DNA of 18,062 nt, from NCBI GenBank assembly GCA_964617995.1, contig CAZTXD010000066.1, positions 1 through 18,062 of the forward strand, given 5' to 3'. The position numbers and the translations under genes are program-made. This document shows positions 13,049 through 18,062 of the stretch, in pieces. Below the pieces are notes generated by a model. That model made no database searches, had not been told where the DNA came from, and was given only the letters and a program-made list of their open reading frames with translations. This stretch comes from CAZTXD01 sp964617995. GTDB taxonomy: Bacteria > Actinomycetota > Acidimicrobiia > Spongiisociales > ZC4RG35. Position 1 is the stretch's first letter. Each line of letters starts with the position of its first letter.

Positions 13049-14245
13049 ATGCAGACACACAACGTGACCATGCTGGGTACGGGGCTGATCGGGGACTTCT
13101 ACACGATGACGCTCCACGCCGGTCGCGGCCGTGACCGCGTGAGGACCGTCTATTCCCGCACGGAGGAACGGGGACGTGCCTTCTCGGAACGCTGGGGCAT
13201 CCCCGAGCACACGACCTCTCTACAGCAAGCGATCGAGCACCCCGACAGCGACGTGGTGGTCGTGGGACTCCCCAATCATATCCATGAGGAGGCTATCGGG
13301 CTGGCGGTCGACGCCGGCAAGGCCGTGCTCTGCACCAAGCCTCTCGCCCGCAACGCCGAAGAGGCCAAGCGAATCCTCGACAAGGTGGAGTCGGCGGGGG
13401 TGTTCGCCGGGTACCTGGAGGACCTCGTATACACACCGAAGACCCTGAAGGCGGTCGAGTCGGTCCGCAACGGGGCCATCGGCGACGTCACCTGGGTGAG
13501 GTCCCGGGAGACCCATCCCGGGCCCCATTCGGCGTGGTTCTGGGATGGGAGGCTCACCGGGGGCGGCGCCATCGTCGATCTCGGCTGTCACTGTATCGAG
13601 ATCATCCGCAGCTTCATCGGCAAGGGAAACCGGCCGGTCGAGGTGGTGTGCGTCACGGACACGCTGGTCCACCCCATCGACGACGAGGACAACGCCATCG
13701 CGCTCATCCGGTTCGAATCGGGCGCCATCGGACAGTTCGAGGTGTCGTGGACGTTTCGGGGCGGCATGGACTTGCGCGACGAGGTCGCCGGCACCCAGGG
13801 CACCATCTGGCTCAACCACTTCCTCCGGACTGGGTTCGAGATGTTCAGCACGGGCGGCTCCGGCGGCTATGTGGCGGAGAAGGCCGAGACCGAGGCCGGT
13901 TGGCTGTTCCCGGTGGGGGACGAGGTGAGCGAGCTGGGCTACATCGACATGTTCGCCGACATGTTCGATTCGATGGAGGCGAAGCGGGAGCCGCGGGAGA
14001 CCTTCTACGACGGATACGTCGTCAACGCCATCATGGACGCCTGTTACCGCTCGGCGGAGGAGAAGGCCTGGGTCCCCATCGAAATCGAGTGGCGGCACGG
14101 GTCGACACCCCGGATCAGCCAGGAAGCCGAGACGTTCGAGGGCCACACCGTGATCAAGTCCGAAACCCTTCCCGACGGCCGACGCAAGCTGATACTCAAG
14201 GACACCGACAGCGGGGAGTTCCTGGACCGAGTCGTCACCGGCTGA
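13049..14245 (+). CDS. Gfo/Idh/MocA-family NAD(P)-dependent oxidoreductase
   Basis: A 398-residue protein with an N-terminal Rossmann domain (GTGLIG, 10-15). The CTKPLA motif (95-100) corresponds to the family's EKP, with Lys97. The C-terminal domain carries GGGAIVDLGCH, whose His181 is the usual catalytic residue. These enzymes oxidise or reduce sugars, inositols or related polyols. GGGAGG six bases before the ATG at 13049 fixes the start. The C-terminal ~35 residues (TVIKSETLPDGRRKLILKDTDSGEF) look like an added strand-rich tail. Position behind the aldolase and a GntR-like operator suggests an inducible catabolic role. It converges with the SRPBCC gene, 12 bases apart. Confidence 0.9.
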   Translation: MQTHNVTMLGTGLIGDFYTMTLHAGRGRDRVRTVYSRTEERGRAFSERWGIPEHTTSLQQAIEHPDSDVVVVGLPNHIHEEAIGLAVDAGKAVLCTKPLARNAEEAKRILDKVESAGVFAGYLEDLVYTPKTLKAVESVRNGAIGDVTWVRSRETHPGPHSAWFWDGRLTGGGAIVDLGCHCIEIIRSFIGKGNRPVEVVCVTDTLVHPIDDEDNAIALIRFESGAIGQFEVSWTFRGGMDLRDEVAGTQGTIWLNHFLRTGFEMFSTGGSGGYVAEKAETEAGWLFPVGDEVSELGYIDMFADMFDSMEAKREPRETFYDGYVVNAIMDACYRSAEEKAWVPIEIEWRHGSTPRISQEAETFEGHTVIKSETLPDGRRKLILKDTDSGEFLDRVVTG

Positions 14246-14257
14246 GCCTCACACGGG

Positions 14258-15037
14258 CTAGCCCAACCGGTCGGCCAGCCACCTCCGCCAGGCCCCCTGC
14301 TCGCGCGCCGCGATCGCGGCCGCTTGCGCACCGAAGAGCTGGCAGCGCACGACCACCACCGCCTGGTCGGCGGGTTCCCCGATCCCCACGAAGCCGATGC
14401 CCGGCGACGGCCGATCCAGGAGGAGGGTGGCCATGCCGTCTCCTACACCCTCGATGCGTCCCGCGAGAGGAGGTGCCTCCCCATCGGTGGCGATGTGGTC
14501 ACCCACCTTCAGCTCGGCAGGGATACCGAGTGAGGAGGCGAGACGCGGCCAGAGACCGGGGTCGGGCTTCATCATCCGGGCGGCGTTGATAGAGGCGACG
14601 GGTTCGCCCCGGAAATGGGTGAGGTAGAGCTCCAGCGAGGCCAGCACCCGGCGCCAGCCGCCGGTGTAGGACTCTATAGCCGCGTTCCAGGCATCCCCTT
14701 CCCCGAACCCGCTCATCACGACCCGCACCACGCAGGTCCCGCCGCGGCGGGACTCCACGAGGAACTCCGTGGCCATGACCGGCGGCCCACCCGGTGGAGC
14801 GAAAGTCTCGCCGTCCTCTTCATAGGCAAAGCGTCGGGGAGGGTCGTAGGCGATGACCCGGCCCTCGGACGACAGGTCGGCGTCGTGGTGGTGGATGACC
14901 GCCCCGCCGACCCTTCCCTCGACCTCGGCGGGCATGAACCAGGCGGTGATTCCGGGACCGGTGGCAATCGCCTCCCAAGCCTCCTCCGGACCGACGGGCA
15001 CCTCGACCTCCAGTTCGATGCGGCGTTCGTCGTTCAT
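14258..15037 (-). CDS. SRPBCC/AHSA1-domain protein with C-terminal extension
   Basis: A 259-residue protein. Residues 1-155 form an SRPBCC (START-like) domain of the AHSA1 group: IELEVEVPVGPEEAWEAIATGPGITAWFMP, then GRVIAYDPPRRFAYEE, and a C-terminal helix GWRRVLASLELYLTHF. This fold makes a hydrophobic cavity for small ligands. About 100 further residues (VGDHIATDGEAPPLAGRI..., GFVGIGEPADQAVVVVRCQLFG) form a second, strand-rich part not found in minimal members. Its ATG overlaps the ArsR-like stop as ATGA (15034-15037), and AGGAGG lies just upstream. ArsR-SRPBCC pairs are common in actinobacteria; their job is mostly unknown. Confidence 0.85.
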   Translation of the reverse strand: MNDERRIELEVEVPVGPEEAWEAIATGPGITAWFMPAEVEGRVGGAVIHHHDADLSSEGRVIAYDPPRRFAYEEDGETFAPPGGPPVMATEFLVESRRGGTCVVRVVMSGFGEGDAWNAAIESYTGGWRRVLASLELYLTHFRGEPVASINAARMMKPDPGLWPRLASSLGIPAELKVGDHIATDGEAPPLAGRIEGVGDGMATLLLDRPSPGIGFVGIGEPADQAVVVVRCQLFGAQAAAIAAREQGAWRRWLADRLG

Positions 15038-15612
15038 GGTTGTTCCTCCTGCGATATCGGATGACTGGCCACGACGAGGCGGTAGGGGCGGCCGTCGTCG
15101 TGGTGGTACTCGTGGGCCAGACGGGAGATGACCTCGGTGAGATCCCGGGCGAAGGACGCCTGGTCCTCGGCGCTCGCGAATCGGATCTCGCTATCGATCG
15201 CCATCGTGGCGAGCCTCCTGTCCCGGCCGAGGTGGGCGACGAGGCGGCCGACCTCCTCGATCAATCGGGCGCCCACAGCGACCAGGTAGCGAGCCGAGAG
15301 CCGGTCGTTCACCTGTCCCGGAGCGGGAGCGCTGGGGCCCATCGCCGACGGCGACACCACATAGGAGGCCGCCGTGGCCACCAGCAGCCGCTCGGTGAGA
15401 CCGCCGTGTCGACGCTCACCTGCCACCTCGACGAGCCCGTGGCCCTCGAGGGCCCGGAGGTGGTAGTTGACCTTCTGGCGGGGCATATCCAACCGCTGGG
15501 CGACGGTGGCCGCCGAGGCGGGCTCCTTGAGCTCGGACAGGATCCGTGAGCGCAGATCGTCGAGCGCGATGGCGGCCGTCTTCGGCTCTGTGATCACGCC
15601 CACATCCAGCAC
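15034..15612 (-). CDS. ArsR-like winged-helix regulator paired with SRPBCC
   Basis: A 192-residue protein with an N-terminal winged helix (about 15-75): LDDLRSRILSELKEPASAATVAQRLDMPRQKVNYHLRALEGHGLVEV. The recognition helix lies around PRQKVNYHLRALE. The C-terminal 110 residues are helical and may bind ligand or dimerise; no metal-binding cysteines are present, so it is not a classic metal sensor. The GTG at 15612 is chosen because it lies 6 bases behind a TATCGT -10 preceded by TTGACA at 18 bases, the expected layout of a leaderless transcript. The open frame continues upstream to 15813, but that part crosses the promoter and the neighbouring gene. It probably represses itself and the coupled SRPBCC gene. 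Confidence 0.83.
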   Translation of the reverse strand: MLDVGVITEPKTAAIALDDLRSRILSELKEPASAATVAQRLDMPRQKVNYHLRALEGHGLVEVAGERRHGGLTERLLVATAASYVVSPSAMGPSAPAPGQVNDRLSARYLVAVGARLIEEVGRLVAHLGRDRRLATMAIDSEIRFASAEDQASFARDLTEVISRLAHEYHHDDGRPYRLVVASHPISQEEQP

Positions 15613-15618
15613 GCTCCC

Positions 15619-15648
15619 ACGATAGGGGTTGACAATATTTCTTGTCAA
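15619..15648 (-). promoter_or_regulatory. Leaderless promoter and palindromic operator of the ArsR-SRPBCC operon
   Basis: On the minus strand TTGACA (15643-15648) is followed after 18 bases by TATCGT (15619-15624), then 6 bases, then the GTG start. A perfect inverted repeat, TTGACAA-N6-TTGTCAA (15629-15648), covers the -35 and the first part of the spacer. Its position is ideal for autorepression by the winged-helix protein. Confidence 0.7.
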
Positions 15649-15689
15649 ACCTCCTTCTGGCATCCTCGGACGGAGCGACGGTGTCTCGG

Positions 15690-16625
15690 TCAGAAGGCGA
15701 GGAACCGGGCCGGGTTCGTCACCAGCAGCGCCCGGCAGATGGCCGGGTCGAGAGTCCCCTCCAGGAGCTGTGCTAGGTGAGCCAAGCCGGGTCGGCCCCC
15801 CAACTCCGCCCACAGGGACCGCCGGGCGCCGTCGGTGCCCACCATGAGCCGATCGAGGTGACCCTCCGAGGCCATCTCCTCGATGAGGCTCACCGTCCAG
15901 TGGTCGGAGACGAGGGCTTGACGGAGGGCCTGGTCGTATTCGAGGTTGACGCCCATGGCCAGGAGGTCACGGTGATAGGAGAGGTCCCGCACCTTGTCGG
16001 TGTGCGACAGCACCACCCCGGCGGCATCCACCCCCAACTCGGCGAGGGCCCGCACCTGAGACGGGGCCCCGCGGCCATTCTCGCAATGGGTGATCATCGG
16101 ACAGCCGGTACGCCGGTGAGCGAGAGCGGCCGCTTCGATGGACCGGGCTTCTGTGGGCGTGGGACTGTCGCCTGTGGTAGCCACCTTGACGATCCCGGCA
16201 CGGTGCGGTGTCCGGCGCACGACCGGCCCGGAATAGTCGAAGCGGTCGATGCCGACTTCGATGTCCGCTACGAACAGGTCGGCCAGGGCCTCCGCCTCCA
16301 GCTCGGTCGCCCATGGCGACCCCGGGTAGTACCTGGCGGCGTGTAACCCGGTGGAGGAGACGATGTTGACCCCGCTTCTCCGGCTCACCTCCGCCAGCTT
16401 GGTGATGTTGCGTCCGGCGGCGCACGGCATGGTGTCGACCATCGTCCGGACACCGGCTGCGGCGCACATGGCCACTTCACCGACGGCCTCCTCCACCGAG
16501 GGCAGGTGGATGTGGGGAAAGCGGTCCTCGACCAGCGGATGGTCGATGATCAGGTGTTCGTGCATATAGGTGGGTCCGAGTTCGGCGGGATGGATGTCGC
16601 CGAGGACCGACCTGACCGTGCTCAC
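15690..16625 (-). CDS. Phosphotriesterase-family metal-dependent hydrolase (lactonase-like)
   Basis: A 311-residue TIM-barrel hydrolase of the phosphotriesterase family. The whole binuclear metal set is visible: His22 and His24 (MHEHL), bridging Lys147 (GIVKVATTG), His180 (ITHCENG), His208 (LSHTDK) and Asp265 (MVGTDGAR). An active enzyme is expected; natural substrates of this family are often lactones or other esters rather than organophosphates. The start is a GTG that overlaps the stop of the FAD-dependent oxidoreductase as GTGA (16622-16625), so the two are co-translated. A lactone made by an upstream oxidation and opened here is a reasonable inference, not shown. Confidence 0.88.
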   Translation of the reverse strand: MSTVRSVLGDIHPAELGPTYMHEHLIIDHPLVEDRFPHIHLPSVEEAVGEVAMCAAAGVRTMVDTMPCAAGRNITKLAEVSRRSGVNIVSSTGLHAARYYPGSPWATELEAEALADLFVADIEVGIDRFDYSGPVVRRTPHRAGIVKVATTGDSPTPTEARSIEAAALAHRRTGCPMITHCENGRGAPSQVRALAELGVDAAGVVLSHTDKVRDLSYHRDLLAMGVNLEYDQALRQALVSDHWTVSLIEEMASEGHLDRLMVGTDGARRSLWAELGGRPGLAHLAQLLEGTLDPAICRALLVTNPARFLAF

Positions 16626-17950
16626 GGCAGTTCGAGGACGGCGCCGTCTGCCCGCAGCCGGTCCTGCACCAGCCGGGAGGGAACCGAGCGGATCGAGCCG
16701 TCACCCCTAGCCGCGAGGGCGGCGGTGAGCCCGGCGGCGTGTCCCATCGCCATGCACTGGGCCATGGACCGGATGGAGGCATGGGCGTCGTGGGTGGCGG
16801 AGAAGCACCGGCCCGCCACCAGCGTGTTGGACGAGTCGCGGACCACGAGCGAAGAGAGCGGGATGCCGACCGCCTGACCGTCGGGCAGGTACCGCCAGGT
16901 GGTTCCCGATCCGTCGCCGGCGGAGGTGCCGTGGTGGTCCTCGATCGGGGCACCGCACAGGCCGATCTGGTCGTCGAATTGTGCCGCGGACAGGACCTCT
17001 TCCCTTGTGACACGGTGATCACCATGGACCCGGCGGGTCTCCCGCAGGCCGATCTGGGTTCCCATCGCCACCAGCTCCGCCTGCTCGTACCCGGGAACCC
17101 GGTCCTTGAGGAACCGGACATACTCCATCACCTGACGGCGTCCCTCCATCTCGGCCCGGGTGAGGACGTCGGGGTCGGTGGCGTTGATCACCCTCCCGTC
17201 CTCGGTCTGTGTGACGTGCTCGATACGGGTCATGACCGTCGCGATCATGTCACCGATCGGGGTGATGTGATCGGAGCCTTCCCGGCGAGGTAGCTGGTAG
17301 TCGCCCCGCTCGGCTGCTTCCCGCATCAGGGCATGGAGGTCGTCCTTGGTGACCTCCCGGCGCCGGGCCATGTCCACGTTGGTCATCCGGAATGTGGTCG
17401 TGAGCGTCTGGGCGGGGGCGAGCTCCCCCGCCAGCTCGTAGCCGAAGCCGGCGAAGTGGGACACGTCGGCGTCGCCGGTGGCGTCCACCACCACCTTCGC
17501 CGAGATCCGTCGCAGCCCGGCCTTGGTGGCTACCACCAGCTCGTTCAGGCGGCCGTCCTCCACCTCGACGTCCTGGACGAAGGAGTGGAGGAGGACGTTA
17601 CTCCCGGCGCCGACGACGAGGCTCTCCCAGGCGATCTTGAGGTGCTCGGCCAGATAGGTGACCCCGGTGCCCGCTCCGTAGGTGTTGGGACGTTCCACGA
17701 CCTCGCCCAGCGTGCGGAGTTCGTCGACGACGTCGTCGGCCACGCCTGCCACGACCTTGCGGGAGCGGCTGCCGGGGGTATAGAAGCCGTAGAAGGTGTC
17801 GAGAACGGCCGTCGAGGTGCCACCCAGGAACGGCAGCTTCTCGACCAGGAGGACCGACGCTCCTCCCCGAGCAGCGGCGATGGCGGCGGTCGACCCGGCC
17901 GACCCGGACCCGACCACCACGACGTCGAAGTGCCCGTAGGTCTCACTCAC
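16622..17950 (-). CDS. FAD-dependent oxidoreductase (FAD_oxidored type)
   Basis: A 442-residue flavoprotein. FDVVVVGSGSAGSTAAIAAARGG (about 8-30) is the FAD dinucleotide-binding motif, with Glu37 at the end of the second strand for ribose contact. VVVDATGDADVSHFAGF (about 153-169) is the second FAD contact. The C-terminal NTLVAGRCFSATHDAHASIRSMAQCMAMGHAAG closes the flavin site. This group (PF12831-like) oxidises varied small molecules and is often found in sugar, polyol or hydroxy-acid clusters. The GTG at 17950 overlaps the stop of the gene upstream (GTGA), and it is coupled in the same way to the hydrolase downstream. Substrate unknown. Confidence 0.86.
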   Translation of the reverse strand: MSETYGHFDVVVVGSGSAGSTAAIAAARGGASVLLVEKLPFLGGTSTAVLDTFYGFYTPGSRSRKVVAGVADDVVDELRTLGEVVERPNTYGAGTGVTYLAEHLKIAWESLVVGAGSNVLLHSFVQDVEVEDGRLNELVVATKAGLRRISAKVVVDATGDADVSHFAGFGYELAGELAPAQTLTTTFRMTNVDMARRREVTKDDLHALMREAAERGDYQLPRREGSDHITPIGDMIATVMTRIEHVTQTEDGRVINATDPDVLTRAEMEGRRQVMEYVRFLKDRVPGYEQAELVAMGTQIGLRETRRVHGDHRVTREEVLSAAQFDDQIGLCGAPIEDHHGTSAGDGSGTTWRYLPDGQAVGIPLSSLVVRDSSNTLVAGRCFSATHDAHASIRSMAQCMAMGHAAGLTAALAARGDGSIRSVPSRLVQDRLRADGAVLELP

Positions 17951-18062
17951 ACGATGAACGGCGCCAGGACGTTAGGTGCAAGCGGGTGGTGGGCGGGGAC
18001 GGGCGGGAAGGCAATGATCATCACCTCACACGATGAACGGCGCCAGGACGTTAGGTGCAAGC
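17946..18062. repeat. 79-bp tandem duplication at the window edge
   Basis: The 38 bases 17946-17983 recur exactly at 18025-18062, with a period of 79 bases. The second copy is cut by the window end. The unit spans the junction of the upstream gene's last codons and the FAD oxidoreductase start. Exact identity suggests a recent duplication or an assembly artefact at a sequence end. Confidence 0.9.
17947..18062 (-). CDS. 3' end of an upstream gene, window-truncated, frame uncertain
   Basis: On the minus strand an open frame reaches the window edge and ends ...MIIAFPPVPAHHPLAPNVLAPFIV, with a TGA at 17947-17949 that overlaps the GTG of the FAD oxidoreductase. The same final peptide LAPNVLAPFIV and stop is encoded again in the duplicated copy (TGA at 18026-18028), but in a different frame because the repeat unit is 79 bases. 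Either the upstream gene stops at the outer copy, leaving a remnant, or it reads through the outer copy in another frame. Too little is visible to name it. Confidence 0.35.
   Translation of the reverse strand, partial: LHLTSWRRSSCEVMIIAFPPVPAHHPLAPNVLAPFIV

Noticed and set aside
13534..14589. A 351-codon plus-strand frame across the dehydrogenase end and the SRPBCC gene
   Set aside because: Arg/Pro/Gly-rich low-complexity translation that spans two convergent real genes.
15613..15813. N-terminal extension of the ArsR-like frame
   Set aside because: It would cover the promoter, the exact operator palindrome and the end of the hydrolase gene; the winged helix is complete without it.
1..18062. 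CRISPR array, insertion sequence, prophage or toxin-antitoxin system
   Set aside because: No spaced repeat series, transposase or integrase motifs, terminal inverted repeats around a gene, or toxin-like partner were found; the macrodomain has no ADP-ribosyltransferase neighbour.

Overview
The window is a high-GC, gene-dense bacterial segment. Short intergenic gaps, ATGA/GTGA start-stop overlaps, GTG/TTG starts, several apparently leaderless genes, a DosR-like box and a subtilisin-inhibitor-like lipoprotein point to Actinomycetota. A deep lineage such as Acidimicrobiia is my guess, not something the sequence proves. I see no rRNA, tRNA, CRISPR array, transposase or phage gene, and no gap over 300 bases without a gene.

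Left part (1-6093): the tail of a DUF4332 helix-hairpin-helix protein and a PaaI-type hotdog thioesterase run rightward. They converge on a NuoF-like NADH/FMN/4Fe-4S flavoprotein without its usual partner subunits. Next come a two-helix membrane protein, a strong hairpin terminator and an SSI-like lipoprotein. A small zinc-ribbon gene follows, overlapping the 3' end of an orphan histidine kinase. A rhodanese and a flavodoxin-domain protein diverge from a 285-base region that carries a DosR/DevR-like box.

Middle (6117-9782, leftward): a molybdate operon in the order regulator-modA-modB-modC, with each gene overlapping the next. The regulator fuses a Cro/C1-type HTH to a cytoplasmic binding-protein-like domain. 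Its start codon sits directly behind a promoter covered by two near-identical 17-bp repeats, which implies a leaderless, self-regulated transcript. Upstream lie a berberine-bridge-type FAD oxidoreductase and a VOC-family protein, both leftward, then a rightward macrodomain protein.

Right part (12280-18062): a perfect loop-less 64-bp palindrome separates the macrodomain gene from a KDPG-type aldolase. A Gfo/Idh/MocA dehydrogenase with a GntR-like operator follows. Convergent to these are an ArsR-like regulator coupled to an SRPBCC protein, and, further upstream on the same strand, a phosphotriesterase-family hydrolase coupled to an FAD-dependent oxidoreductase. The aldolase, dehydrogenase, hydrolase and FAD enzyme suggest sugar, sugar-acid or lactone catabolism, but no substrate can be named. 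The window ends in a 79-bp tandem duplication covering the 3' end of the next gene.

No clearly new multi-gene defence or mobile system is visible. The most interesting signals are regulatory and structural: the operator-covered leaderless promoters, the nested palindrome, the DosR-like box, the hidden zinc-ribbon gene and the terminal duplication.
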